Below are positions 1 through 8,256 of a stretch of 34,267 nucleotides of DNA, in pieces. Source of the DNA: Planctomycetota bacterium. Its GTDB lineage: Bacteria; Planctomycetota; Phycisphaerae; WQYP01. The notes beneath the pieces were generated by a model that searched no databases, was not told the origin of the DNA, and saw nothing but the letters and a program-made list of their open reading frames with translations. A program made the translations under genes and the position numbers. The DNA is taken from assembly GCA_021852275.1 (NCBI GenBank), contig JAJZNX010000075.1:1-34267 (forward strand), read 5' to 3'. Position 1 is the first letter of the stretch. Every line of letters starts with the position of its first letter.

Positions 1-1
1 A

Positions 2-1408
2 GCTCATGGCGATGATTCTTCCGGCCCCGAGATTGATCCTTTTACCGGGCTTCACGTGCATTTTATAGGCATCGGCGGCAGCGGTATGAACGGCCTGGCA
101 CAAATGCTGATTCAATCGCGGGCCATTGTTTCCGGCACCGACCGCACCCGGTCGATGGCTACCGAAAAACTCAGTGCGCTGGGTGCCCGCATCGCCTATG
201 ATCACGGTGCTGCCGCCATCCCACCGGAATGTGATATGGTCATTCATTCCGCCGCCATCAAAGCCGACCACCCGGAAATGATCGAGGCCTCCCGTCGCGG
301 CCTTAAAATTCTCAAATATGCTCAGCTTCTCGGCCACATGATGGCGTCCAGGCGGGGCATTGCCATTGCCGGAACTCATGGCAAATCTACCACTACTGCC
401 ATGACCGCCTATGCCCTCACCCAGGCCGCAATGGACCCATCGTTTGTAGTGGGGGCGCATTGCCGCCAGCTGCAAGGTTCCGCCCACGGTGGCACCGGAA
501 ATCTCTTCGTGGTCGAAGCCTGTGAATATGACCGCAGCTTTCTCAACCTTCGTCCGCATATTGCAGCCATATTGAACATCGAAGAAGACCACTTGGATTA
601 CTACCGCGATATTCACGAAATTGTCGAGGCCTTTGCGCAACTTTTGCGGCAGGTGGATCCGGCCGGTGCGATTATTACCCAGGTCCATGATGAACACTGC
701 ATGGCCGCGGCGCGGGCTGCCGGTGTCAAAGTCGAAACCTATGGTATTGAAACAGATGCCTGCTGGCAGGCCGTGAATTTAACCACTGCCGACGGCCGGC
801 AATCTTTTGACGTGCTGTACAATAACCATGCGATGGGCCGGATCTCAATCCGGCTGGCGGGCCGGCATAATGTAGGCAATGCCTTGGTAACCGCGGCCAT
901 CGGCACACATTGCGGTGCCAATTGGGGGGCGGTGGCGGACGGAATTGCCAATTTTGGCGGAGTAGATCGCCGCAGTGAGTTTCTCGGGCAGCGTGGTGGA
1001 ATCAATTTTGTCGATGATTACGGCCACCACCCCACCGAAATTCGTGCCACCCTTCAGGCCTTGCGCGATCATTATGCACCGCGACGGCTGATCTGTGTGT
1101 TTCAGCCGCACCAGCACAGCCGCACCCGGTTTTTACTCAATGATTTCGCCCGTAGCTTTGCCCAGGCAGATCTTACGATTGTTCCGGATATTTACTTCGT
1201 CCGCGACAGCGAACTCGACCGTCAGGCCGTTAATGCCGCCATGCTCGTGGACCGCATCCGCGACAATGGACGCCAGGCAAGGTATATTCCGGACTTCCCG
1301 GGTATTATAAATTATCTGCAGGGACAACTGCAGCCCGGAGATTTAGTGGTATCCATGGGCGCTGGCCCCGTTTGGGAAATTACACATGAATTGGTACGCC
1401 GGTTTTGA
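2..1408 (+). CDS. murC: UDP-N-acetylmuramate--L-alanine ligase MurC (5' end outside window)
   Basis: Cytoplasmic ATP-dependent ligase that adds L-alanine to UDP-MurNAc, the first peptide step of peptidoglycan synthesis. Numbered from the GTG at 56, the protein shows the N-terminal dinucleotide-fold loop GIGGSGM (residues 5-11), the Mur ligase P-loop GTHGKS (106-111), the IEEDHLDYY segment near 175 and the DDYGHHPTEI motif in the C-terminal domain. The 450 residues from GTG 56 already cover the family length, but the frame stays open to the left edge, and the upstream residues ending DPFTGLH resemble the lead-in seen in other MurC proteins. There is no clear ribosome binding site before GTG 56, so the true start is probably outside the window. 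The 3' end overlaps murB by 23 bases, which suggests coupled translation. The identification is very secure; only the start is open. Confidence 0.95.
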   Translation, partial: AHGDDSSGPEIDPFTGLHVHFIGIGGSGMNGLAQMLIQSRAIVSGTDRTRSMATEKLSALGARIAYDHGAAAIPPECDMVIHSAAIKADHPEMIEASRRGLKILKYAQLLGHMMASRRGIAIAGTHGKSTTTAMTAYALTQAAMDPSFVVGAHCRQLQGSAHGGTGNLFVVEACEYDRSFLNLRPHIAAILNIEEDHLDYYRDIHEIVEAFAQLLRQVDPAGAIITQVHDEHCMAAARAAGVKVETYGIETDACWQAVNLTTADGRQSFDVLYNNHAMGRISIRLAGRHNVGNALVTAAIGTHCGANWGAVADGIANFGGVDRRSEFLGQRGGINFVDDYGHHPTEIRATLQALRDHYAPRRLICVFQPHQHSRTRFLLNDFARSFAQADLTIVPDIYFVRDSELDRQAVNAAMLVDRIRDNGRQARYIPDFPGIINYLQGQLQPGDLVVSMGAGPVWEITHELVRRF

Positions 1409-2264
1409 GACCGCGGTAACGGAAAATGTACCTTTGGCACCCAAGACGTGGTTTAACGTCGGCGGGCCGGCGCGTTATTTTGTCGAGCCGGAAGATGTTG
1501 CCCAGACCGCTGCCATTCTGCTGCGTCTGCGCGAAAATGACATCCCCATCTATGTCCTCGGTTCTGGAGCCAATCTGCTGGTCAGCGATGCCGGCGTCAA
1601 CGGAGCCGTCATTCATCTCAATCGCAGTGCATTCAAAACCATCGCATTCGAGGGACGCCAAGTTTCCGCCGGAGCTGGGGCTGATGTTCAACGATTAATC
1701 CGCGAATGTGCACACAAGGGGCTTTCTGGACTGGAATGTCTGGCGGGAATTCCAGGCACAGTGGGCGGCGAAGTACGGATGAACGCCGGCGGTGCCTTTG
1801 GAGATATCGGATCGCAGGTGCTGGACGTTACCGTTATGGATATCAACGGCCAGAGCTATACCCGGCAGCGCGATGATCTGGTCTTTGAATATCGCCACTC
1901 GAACATTACTGCCAAACTGATTCTCGCCGCCACCTTTGAACTTATCCCGGACGACCCCAACCGAATTGCCGAAAAAGTCAAGGAAATCTGGATGTTCAAA
2001 CGCAACTCCCAGCCGCTGGCCGAAAATAACGCCGGTTGTATATTTAAGAATGTCAACGGTACTTCCGCCGGTCAGTTAATTGATAAAACCGGCCTTAAGG
2101 GGCTCCGCATCGGCGGGGCAGAAGTTTCCCAGAGGCATGCCAATTTCATTGTGGCCAAACCTGGATGCCAAGCTGCCGATATCCAAGCCCTTATCACGCA
2201 GGTACGCAGGCGCGTCCAGGAAAAATTCTCGGTTATTCTGGAAACCGAAGTCGTCATCTGGTAG
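1386..2264 (+). CDS. murB: UDP-N-acetylenolpyruvoylglucosamine reductase MurB
   Basis: FAD-dependent enzyme that reduces UDP-GlcNAc-enolpyruvate to UDP-MurNAc using NADPH. The 292-residue protein has an N-terminal FAD-binding domain (NVGGPARYF at 24-33, VLGSGANLLVSD at 57-68, LECLAGIPGTVGG at 116-128) and a C-terminal MurB domain with FEYRHS (167-172), NAGCIFKN (215-222) and the final glutamate in LETEVV (E287). In the third motif most characterised MurB enzymes have serine as the proton donor (NxGSxFKN), whereas here the position is Cys218. Arg170 and Glu287 are retained, so activity is plausible. The ATG overlaps the end of murC, and ddl follows after 70 bases. The family call is secure; the effect of the cysteine is unknown. 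Confidence 0.95.
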   Translation: MNWYAGFETAVTENVPLAPKTWFNVGGPARYFVEPEDVAQTAAILLRLRENDIPIYVLGSGANLLVSDAGVNGAVIHLNRSAFKTIAFEGRQVSAGAGADVQRLIRECAHKGLSGLECLAGIPGTVGGEVRMNAGGAFGDIGSQVLDVTVMDINGQSYTRQRDDLVFEYRHSNITAKLILAATFELIPDDPNRIAEKVKEIWMFKRNSQPLAENNAGCIFKNVNGTSAGQLIDKTGLKGLRIGGAEVSQRHANFIVAKPGCQAADIQALITQVRRRVQEKFSVILETEVVIW

Positions 2265-2334
2265 CCTGCGCCAGGATGACTCATCGGCTGATCCGCGTAT
2301 CGGCCGCGGAGACCGGCTTAACAAAGGTATTGTC

Positions 2335-3297
2335 ATGGACGACAACCCAAAATCTCTGGCTATTACACTTCTGGCGGGCGGTATATCCTCCGAACGTGAA
2401 ATTTCTCTTTTGACCGGTGAGCAAATTGCCGCCGCACTTCGCCGTTGCGGCCACCGTGTATTTCAGGCGGATATTGCCCCCACTAATCTTGCCGCGCTCG
2501 ACCATCAGCCATGCGATGTTGTTTTTCCGGCGCTGCATGGAACCTTCGGCGAAGACGGCGGTATCCAGGAAATTCTGGAACAGCGCCGCCGGCCCTTTGT
2601 AGGTTCCGGTTCCGCTTGCTCACGCCTGGCCATGGACAAACTGGCCACCAAACAAAAGCTGCTCGAAAATTCCGTCCCCACTCCCGACTGGCAGGTGGTG
2701 TACTCCGGCAAATTCAAGGACAGTTGGGTACCCGCCAGCGGCATAGGCTATCCGTGTGTGATTAAACCCATTGCCGAAGGCAGCAGTGTGGACTGTGCTG
2801 TGTGCCGCGATGCCCAGGAGGCCCGCCAACATCTGGCCTCTACGCTGTCCCGCCATGGAAGCATGTTGGTGGAACGCTTTATCACCGGACCGGAACTGAC
2901 CGTGGGCATTATCAATGGCACCCCCCTGCCCACCATTGAAATTCGATCCAAGGTGAACTTTTATGATTACCAGGCCAAATACGTCCGTCCCGATACCCAA
3001 TACCTTTTTGACATTGACCTGCCTGCCACTGTACTCGATGCAGTACGTGCCGCCGCTTTAGACACCTGGCGGCTCGTCGGTGCCCGCCATCTGGCCCGGG
3101 TGGATATCATGGTGGATGCCGCCACTTTACGGCCATTCGTGCTGGAAATTAACACCATGCCCGGCTTTACCAGCCATTCGCTGGTACCCAAAGCTGCTCA
3201 ACATGCCGGCATCTCTTTTGATGAACTCTGTGATCGCCTGGTGTGGATGGCCCACCGGGATGGAATTGTTTCTTCTGCTCTACGCCGCGGAAAGTGA
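2335..3297 (+). CDS. ddl: D-alanine--D-alanine ligase
   Basis: ATP-grasp ligase that makes the D-Ala-D-Ala terminus of the peptidoglycan stem peptide. The start is set at ATG 2335 because AAAGG at 2323-2327 gives good spacing; the frame is open further upstream only as a shadow inside murB. The 320-residue product has the N-terminal ISSEREISL segment with Glu20, HGTFGEDG (68-75), the ATP-grasp KPIAEGSS (144-151), the omega-loop FYDYQAKY (209-216), ARVDIMV with Asp257, and EINTMPGFT (271-279) with the Mg-binding Glu and Asn. The omega-loop tyrosines are those of D-Ala-D-Ala enzymes rather than of D-Ala-D-Lac (vancomycin-resistance) ligases. It lies between murB and the ftsQ-like gene in a typical mur/division order. 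Confidence 0.95.
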   Translation: MDDNPKSLAITLLAGGISSEREISLLTGEQIAAALRRCGHRVFQADIAPTNLAALDHQPCDVVFPALHGTFGEDGGIQEILEQRRRPFVGSGSACSRLAMDKLATKQKLLENSVPTPDWQVVYSGKFKDSWVPASGIGYPCVIKPIAEGSSVDCAVCRDAQEARQHLASTLSRHGSMLVERFITGPELTVGIINGTPLPTIEIRSKVNFYDYQAKYVRPDTQYLFDIDLPATVLDAVRAAALDTWRLVGARHLARVDIMVDAATLRPFVLEINTMPGFTSHSLVPKAAQHAGISFDELCDRLVWMAHRDGIVSSALRRGK

Positions 3298-3299
3298 AT

Positions 3300-4253
3300 G
3301 TGAACGCCATGGCCGATGACCATAACAGGATGCAAATCCGCCGACCCTGGCAAATTCCCTGGGTGCGCGGCATGCTGGCTGCTTGTGTTGTTGGTGCGGT
3401 TGCGGCCGCCAGCATTGAATCCTGGCACTATATTCACAATTATGCCCGGAAAGTTATTCAACAGCGCGATCGCCGCCCCTTAAAACGCATTGTCCTGCTG
3501 AATACCCCGCACTGGCTTTCCAAAAGCCTCCTCGATCAGATTGCCCAGGAGGCTGTCAACTATACCATTTTCAATCCGCGCCATCCGGATTACGCCATGC
3601 AACTGCGCGATCCCCTCAATGGCTATATTCTTAAAATCCTCGCCCGTCACTATTTACAGGATCAAAGTGTCGGCGAAAATGCCTGGATCAAACGCATTAC
3701 TTTTATCCGCCGGGCGTGGACGCCCCACTCGCAAATCATCCAGATCGCCGCCGTTTATCGCCAGCCGGCGGCCGTCGTAGTTGGCCCCACCGGCGGTTAC
3801 CTCCTGTCACCCGGCGGTGTGCGTCTGCCCGGCATGTATAAGACCAGCCAGCTTTCTGCGCTTCGCTGGCTTATCCAGATCATCGGCAGCCAGGCCGCCC
3901 CACCGGCGGCCGGTTCCCATGTGGATGCCACGCGTGTAAAAGTTGCTCTGCAACTGATACATTTGCTCTCGCCTCAGCCGTATTATGGCCAGATTGCCGC
4001 GATTGACATGCATAATCTGGGTGGCAAAATCAGCTCTCTGGCTCCGCAAATAACGCTGATCACCCGCTTTGGTACGCAAGTATGGTGGGGCCGCGCTCCG
4101 GGCCATGAAGGCTTTTATGAAGTGCCTGCGGCCCGCAAGCTCCAATCCCTGGCCAGAATCTACGCCCGCTTTGGCCGCATTGATGCCGGCCGGGCCTATG
4201 TAGACATCCGTGGCGACCAGGTGCTGGTGCCCAAGCCCACCACTCAACCCTGA
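3300..4253 (+). CDS. ftsQ: FtsQ/DivIB-like cell division protein
   Basis: Predicted bitopic membrane protein of the division machinery. A single hydrophobic segment (near residues 20-40, PWVRGMLAACVVGAVAAAS) follows a short basic cytoplasmic tail. After it comes a periplasmic region beginning with a POTRA-like stretch (RPLKRIVLLNTPHWLSKSLL) and ending in the FtsQ-type C-terminus RAYVDIRGDQVLV, which resembles the usual 'vDlRypdgv' strand. The sequence is divergent, so the call rests on topology, this C-terminal motif and the position directly after murC-murB-ddl. The start is uncertain: GTG 3300 is 5 bases after GGAAAG (3289-3294), ATG 3309 is in frame, and GTG 3294 would overlap the ddl stop. 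No ftsA or ftsZ follows, unlike the classical dcw cluster. Confidence 0.72.
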   Translation: MNAMADDHNRMQIRRPWQIPWVRGMLAACVVGAVAAASIESWHYIHNYARKVIQQRDRRPLKRIVLLNTPHWLSKSLLDQIAQEAVNYTIFNPRHPDYAMQLRDPLNGYILKILARHYLQDQSVGENAWIKRITFIRRAWTPHSQIIQIAAVYRQPAAVVVGPTGGYLLSPGGVRLPGMYKTSQLSALRWLIQIIGSQAAPPAAGSHVDATRVKVALQLIHLLSPQPYYGQIAAIDMHNLGGKISSLAPQITLITRFGTQVWWGRAPGHEGFYEVPAARKLQSLARIYARFGRIDAGRAYVDIRGDQVLVPKPTTQP

Positions 4254-4437
4254 AGGTTGCCAGCCCGGCCAGGCAATAGCCCAGTTGGATAATGGTGCAC
4301 CCCCGCACCCAACAAAATCGCCCAGACGGTTCGTCAGCGACGCAATAACCGCCGCATATTTTCGATTTCTACGGTATCATCTCATCCTGGTAAGTTTGCC
4401 GGAAAGCTGTTCTTTCCGCCGCCCCTGCGAGCAGCTC

Positions 4438-5223
4438 ATGCGCCAAACACCTGATCTGCATATTACCGTGCTTGGTTCCGGTACTTCCGCCGGCGTTCCT
4501 ATGATCGGTTGCCATTGCCCCGTATGCTCCAGCACCGACCCACGCGACCACCGCACGCGATGCAGTTTGGCAGTTCGTTATGACCAGCATGAAATACTTA
4601 TTGATACAGCCCCCGAACTGCGCCTGCAAGCCGTAGGCAATGCACTTGATCGCGTGGAAGCCGTCGTGTTTACCCATGGCCATGCCGATCATATCTTCGG
4701 CCTCGATGATATCCGCCGCTACAACACCGTACTGGGTCGTCCCATCGGAGTTTACGCCAATTCCGAAACCCTTGGAGTCTTACAACGGGCCTTCCCCTAC
4801 GCCTTTAACAAACCCACAGACACCGGCGTCTATCGACCGGAACTGGTACCGCATGTCATCAACGGCCCGTTCGATCTTCTCGGCCGCTTATGGATACCCA
4901 TTCCATTGCGGCACGGACGCGGCGAGGTACTCGGCTTTCGCATCGGCAACTTTGCTTATTGCACGGATTGCTCACAAATTCTCCCGCAGTCCATGGCCCT
5001 GCTGCAAAATCTGGACACCTTGATTATTGACGCCCTGCGGCCGCACCCACACCCCACCCATTTTTCCTTTGCCCAGGCCGTGGCCTTGATTAAAGATCTT
5101 AAGCCGCGACAGGCTTTTCTCACCCATCTTTCGCACGATGTTTTTCACGCCCGGGCCGAAGCCGATTTGCCCGCACCGGTAAAAATCTGCTATGATGGTC
5201 TGCAGTTCAGCGTGCCCTTGTAA
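4438..5223 (+). CDS. Metallo-beta-lactamase-fold hydrolase, PhnP/cyclic phosphodiesterase type
   Basis: Cytoplasmic metal-dependent hydrolase of the family containing PhnP (phosphoribosyl cyclic phosphate phosphodiesterase) and RNase Z-like enzymes. From ATG 4438 the 261-residue product opens with VLGSGTSAGVP (11-21), then a CHCPVC cluster (Cys25, Cys27, Cys30) as in PhnP, then the metal motif THGHADH (79-85). Later metal ligands appear in YCTDCS and LTHLSHD. The frame extends upstream to 4210, but 4254-4437 lies after the ftsQ-like stop and has no better start. The gene follows after 184 bases and is probably transcribed with the cluster or from its own weak promoter. The substrate cannot be inferred: no phn or C-P lyase genes are nearby. 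Confidence 0.85.
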   Translation: MRQTPDLHITVLGSGTSAGVPMIGCHCPVCSSTDPRDHRTRCSLAVRYDQHEILIDTAPELRLQAVGNALDRVEAVVFTHGHADHIFGLDDIRRYNTVLGRPIGVYANSETLGVLQRAFPYAFNKPTDTGVYRPELVPHVINGPFDLLGRLWIPIPLRHGRGEVLGFRIGNFAYCTDCSQILPQSMALLQNLDTLIIDALRPHPHPTHFSFAQAVALIKDLKPRQAFLTHLSHDVFHARAEADLPAPVKICYDGLQFSVPL

Positions 5224-5256
5224 TCACGCAGGTTTGACCGCCAACAACAAGGCTTT

Positions 5257-5832
5257 ATGGCTATTCTTGATGAAATTCTGGAGCACAACCGCACCTTTGT
5301 GCAGCAGCGAGCTTATGAACCACTGCGCACTGACCGTTTTCCATCCAAACGCATGGTCATTTTAACCTGCATGGACACCAGGCTGGTGGAACTTCTGCCG
5401 CAGGCCATGGGCGTGCGCAATGGCGATGTCAAACTTATCAAAAACGCCGGAGCTATTGTTTCCCATCCTTTTGGCAGTGTGATGCGCAGTATCCTGGTGG
5501 CCGTGTACGAACTCGGTGCCAGGGAAATCGCCGTCGTTGGGCACCACGGCTGCGGTATGGCCGGGCTGAACTGCCAGGGCGTGCTGGAAAAAATGCGACA
5601 TCGCGGCGTGAGCGATCAGGTGCTGACCACGCTGGAAAATGCCGGCATCAACCTGCATACGTGGCTGGCCGGATTTGACCGCGTTGAAGATGGCGTGCGG
5701 CAAAGTGTGGCCATGATTAGCCGCCATCCGCTTTTGCCCCGTGACGTATGTGTGCATGGCCTGGTAATGAATCCAGAAACCGGCTTGCTGGATCTGCTTA
5801 TCCGCGGAGATGCACCACCGGCAAATTCCTAA
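5257..5832 (+). CDS. Beta-class carbonic anhydrase
   Basis: Zinc enzyme interconverting CO2 and bicarbonate. The 191-residue protein has the beta-class ligands: Cys38 and Asp40 with Arg42 in LTCMDTRL, and His96 and Cys99 in VVGHHGCGM. It has the short form and spacing of the YtiB-like beta enzymes. There is no signal peptide, so it should be cytoplasmic. AAGG about 8 bases before ATG 5257 supports the start. It lies 33 bases after the metallo-hydrolase on the same strand and may be co-transcribed. Its TAA stop (5830-5832) is the first triplet of the inverted-end repeat that separates it from the convergent membrane protein gene. Confidence 0.93.
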   Translation: MAILDEILEHNRTFVQQRAYEPLRTDRFPSKRMVILTCMDTRLVELLPQAMGVRNGDVKLIKNAGAIVSHPFGSVMRSILVAVYELGAREIAVVGHHGCGMAGLNCQGVLEKMRHRGVSDQVLTTLENAGINLHTWLAGFDRVEDGVRQSVAMISRHPLLPRDVCVHGLVMNPETGLLDLLIRGDAPPANS

Positions 5833-6000
5833 GGGACCGCGCAAAAATAAATTCGTGTTTTACGGCGCAGAAATTTTGGCCGCCAGTTAGGCGTGAGTGA
5901 GGCGCATACCCCGGCAGTGGGTCTGAAACGAGCGAACAACGAAGCTGGAGGCCAAAAGGGCCAGCCGGAAAGTGCGAAGTTATTTTTGCCCGGTTCCTAA
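5830..6000. repeat. Dispersed 171-bp element with inverted ends, copy 1
   Basis: The segment begins TAAGGGACCGCGCAAAAATAA and ends TTATTTTTGCCCGGTTCCTAA. The two ends are imperfect inverted repeats of each other, about 17 of 21 positions. The whole segment recurs at 30822-30991 with only about five differences, and a degraded reverse copy lies at 27797-27950. It encodes no protein. The interior holds a GGCC-AAAAG-GGCC hairpin. It sits exactly between two convergent genes and supplies both stop codons (TAA for the carbonic anhydrase, TAG on the minus strand for the membrane protein). It could be a miniature transposable element, a structured RNA module or a bidirectional terminator. Confidence 0.85.
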
Positions 6001-6725
6001 ATGGTGTCGTGCCGTTGTAAAGAAATGATCCACTCCGGCGTACCGGCCAGATATTTTTTAAGCAGCTTGCGGCGATGCACATAATATAGGCTTAGCCATC
6101 CCTGTCCGCACAGGCCCAGCGCCACAATGGATCCGTACGCGATATACTCAATACTGGTAATCAGCGATGTTACCGCTCTGGCCCCCCCACCCACCGTGGA
6201 CATGGCCGTAATCACAGAGTGAATTTCCTTTTTCTCAGTAGCGCTCATCCAGCCCAGGCGTACTTCCAGCATCCACCACGAACCTAATACTACAAACATG
6301 GTCCCAAGCAGCAATTGATTGCGGATGAGAATGGTCAGCGCTTCGGGCTTAAGGTGGTGAATGCGCTGCCCCTGCCAATGCTCGATAAATCCGGCCACTG
6401 TCATCCATAAGCCCATCACCAATCCCGTAATGCTGAAGCTGCCGAAAAAGGCCAGAATGGCTGTAAGTATGCCGGCACTGATCAACCCACCCGCCGTTCG
6501 CTGCGCCACCTTTTGACATTTTAAAATTGGAGCCAGTTCCCGTTTGGCCGCACCAATTTGGGTAATTTGTTCCCGCGACAGCGGCCCCGCCGTTCCGCTT
6601 GTGCCCAGCAAAGATGCTGCCCGCTCGTTACGCGGAGGCTCACTGGGCATTGGCACTGTCGAGCTGGGATCCATGGGTTCCATCAGATATTTTCCATTTG
6701 TCCCGGACCAATCCACCTGCGACAT
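5997..6725 (-). CDS. Membrane protein of unknown function
   Basis: A 242-residue protein I do not recognise. The first 65 residues are polar and rich in Pro, Ser and Thr. They are followed by about four hydrophobic segments: around residues 78-112 (two, AGGLISAGILTAILAFFG and SITGLVMGLWMTVAGFI), around 135-155 (NQLLLGTMFVVLGSWWML), and around 190-215 (IEYIAYGSIVALGLCG...LSLYYV). A basic tail KKYL follows. It is probably a small inner-membrane protein. The start at 6725 has no strong ribosome binding site and an internal ATG 14 codons in is an alternative. The TAG stop lies within the right end of the dispersed repeat. A tRNA gene lies upstream on the same strand. Confidence 0.7.
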   Translation of the reverse strand: MSQVDWSGTNGKYLMEPMDPSSTVPMPSEPPRNERAASLLGTSGTAGPLSREQITQIGAAKRELAPILKCQKVAQRTAGGLISAGILTAILAFFGSFSITGLVMGLWMTVAGFIEHWQGQRIHHLKPEALTILIRNQLLLGTMFVVLGSWWMLEVRLGWMSATEKKEIHSVITAMSTVGGGARAVTSLITSIEYIAYGSIVALGLCGQGWLSLYYVHRRKLLKKYLAGTPEWIISLQRHDTI

Positions 6726-6838
6726 CAGGAACTCTTAATTTCCGCCTGCCCCAACTTCCGATAGCTCCTCAACCCTCAATTATAATACTCGCGAACTCAC
6801 AAGGAGTTCAAATTCCATCTCCCGTGGACCATTTACAT

Positions 6839-6912
6839 TGCGCTTGGCGGGACTCGAACCCACAACCGTCCGCTTAGAAGGCGGATGCTCTATCCAGTTG
6901 AGCTACAAGCGC
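6839..6912 (-). tRNA. tRNA-Arg (anticodon UCU)
   Basis: Read on the minus strand, the gene folds as a full cloverleaf: acceptor stem GCGCTTG/CAAGCGC, D-stem GCTC/GAGC, anticodon stem TCCGC/GCGGA with loop CTTCTAA, T-stem GTGGG/CCCGC with loop TTCGAGT, and A as discriminator base. The anticodon TCT reads AGA/AGG arginine codons. No variable arm or intron is present. The 3' CCA is not encoded; the bases after the discriminator are ATG. Confidence 0.96.
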
Positions 6913-7017
6913 CAGTACGCAGCCTGGCAACAACGCCGCACTGCCGACAACAAACCTCCCCCCCCATTAGCTATGCTACCATGGATTTTCCATGCTGATA
7001 ACTCCCCACCGCTACAC

Positions 7018-7046
7018 TTGATTCCATCCCAATCACTGCATACACT
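7018..7046 (+). promoter_or_regulatory. Possible sigma-70-type promoter before the FmdB gene
   Basis: TTGATT at 7018-7023, a 17-base spacer and TACACT at 7041-7046, about 40 bases before ATG 7086. The spacing is ideal and each hexamer differs from consensus at two positions. Identified by eye only. Confidence 0.35.
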
Positions 7047-7085
7047 GAGTTGGTCGGCGAGGTACAGTTGCAGGAGTAACGCATT

Positions 7086-7325
7086 ATGCCTATCTATGAA
7101 TACGAATGTAAAAAATGTGGTGCCAATTTTGAACATCTGGCCGCCAGCATGAACAGCGCCGATGAAAATGTTCAATGCCCTGCCTGCCATGCCCGGCAGA
7201 CCAAACGGAAAATTTCCGTCTTTGCCGTTGCATCGGCGGATGCCGGCGGCGCTTGCATGGAAGCGCCCGCTGGCGGCACATGTTGCTGCGGTAACATGAA
7301 AGGTTCCTGTGGCGGTCGAGCGTAA
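7086..7325 (+). CDS. FmdB-family zinc-ribbon protein
   Basis: Small 79-residue protein starting MPIYEYECKKCGANFEHL, the hallmark of the FmdB regulatory-protein family. Two CxxC knuckles (Cys8 and Cys11, then CPAC near residues 32-35) form a zinc ribbon. A flexible Gly/Ala/Cys-rich tail follows, including TCCCGN and GSCGG, and may bind additional metal. Family members have been called putative transcriptional regulators, but their role is poorly defined. AGGAG ten bases before ATG 7086 supports the start. The PfpI-family gene follows 62 bases downstream on the same strand. Confidence 0.88.
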   Translation: MPIYEYECKKCGANFEHLAASMNSADENVQCPACHARQTKRKISVFAVASADAGGACMEAPAGGTCCCGNMKGSCGGRA

Positions 7326-7387
7326 GATATCCCAAAGAAGCCTGTTACAGCAACTGACTCCATTGCCTGCGTTCTAGAGTATGTTAG

Positions 7388-7921
7388 ATGCCCAGTTCAC
7401 CCATCATTGACCGCCGAATCCTGATGTTTGTGGATGACATCTACGAAGATCTGGAACTTTGGTACCCAAAATATCGCCTGCAGGAGGCGGGGGCTAAAGT
7501 AACCTTAGCCGGCCCACGGGCGGGCACCCGATACACCGGCAAACATGGCTATCCCGCCACCTCGGACCTGGCCATAGGCGAGGTTGAAGCTCAAAATTTT
7601 GATGGTGTTGTGCTGGCTGGCGGATTTGCGCCCGACAAGCTCCGCCGCGATGAAAAAGTCAAGGACTTGGTCCGCCATTTTCATCAGCAACGGCAACTGG
7701 TGGCGGCGATATGCCACGGCGGATGGATCGCCATTTCCGCCGGCGTTTATTCCGGCGTAAAAGTAACCGGATCGCCCGGTATTAAGGATGATCTGATCAA
7801 CGCCGGCGCCCTCTGGCTGGATGCTCAGGTAGTGGTGGACCGGCATTTTGTAAGCTCGCGCAAACCCGATGACCTGCCGGCATTCTGCCGTGGCATTTTT
7901 CAGGTTTTGGCCTCGCAATAA
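7388..7921 (+). CDS. DJ-1/PfpI-family protein
   Basis: A 177-residue protein of the class I glutamine amidotransferase-like DJ-1/PfpI superfamily (proteases, chaperones, putative deglycases). The nucleophile elbow is AAICHGGW, with Cys109 followed by His110. The acidic partner is Glu23 in DLELWYPKYRLQEAG, exactly as in PfpI. FDGVVLAGGFAPD (71-83) and KVTGSPGIKDDLINAGA (125-141) are also typical. No signal peptide is present, so it should be cytoplasmic. Exact activity is unclear, as for most of the family; stress protection or protein repair is likely. It is well separated from the downstream region. Confidence 0.9.
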   Translation: MPSSPIIDRRILMFVDDIYEDLELWYPKYRLQEAGAKVTLAGPRAGTRYTGKHGYPATSDLAIGEVEAQNFDGVVLAGGFAPDKLRRDEKVKDLVRHFHQQRQLVAAICHGGWIAISAGVYSGVKVTGSPGIKDDLINAGALWLDAQVVVDRHFVSSRKPDDLPAFCRGIFQVLASQ

Positions 7922-8098
7922 AATTAGCGCCGCCCGGCCAAGGGGTAGTGCTCGCGGAGATTGCCGGAAACAGTCTCAACCCAAGCCGCCGGCAGGCTGT
8001 CGATTTCAGCAAAGACGCAATGAGGTGAAATGCTCTTAATGCAGTGTGTTTACCTATTGGTCGTAAACCAATTGCTCGACTACGTTGGCCCAGTGTGG

Positions 8099-8118
8099 CA
8101 CAGACATTCTTGTCTGTG
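8099..8118. other. Perfect 8-bp hairpin within a repetitive segment
   Basis: CACAGACA-TTCT-TGTCTGTG is a perfect stem with a four-base loop. It lies in the 335-base gene-free stretch 7922-8256 after the PfpI-family gene. There is no T-tract, so it is not a classical terminator. It sits directly left of the inverted repeat at 8158-8252 and may belong to the same repeat family. Nothing coding is seen in the stretch. Confidence 0.5.
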
Positions 8119-8157
8119 GCTGTGAAGGGCCAAGTTTGCTCGACCAAGCCGCTCAGG

Positions 8158-8252
8158 AGGCCGGGCAGGCTGGAAGTCTGCACCACCAAGGTGCCACAGC
8201 TCCTGGATACGCCGTAACTCTGGCCTTTCCGCATGGCCGTGAACGGGTTACG
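8158..8252 (+). repeat. Inverted repeat flanking the beta-sandwich gene, left copy
   Basis: The segment from AGGCCGGGCAGGCTGGAAG to GCCGTGAACGGGTTA matches the reverse complement of 9027-9126 in three blocks: the GGGCAGGCTGGAAG block, GCCGTAACTCTGGCCT, and GCCGTGAACGG. The copies have diverged and the middle of this one is shortened. It ends a few bases before the stop codon of the minus-strand gene at 8257. Confidence 0.7.
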
Positions 8253-8256
8253 CCGC

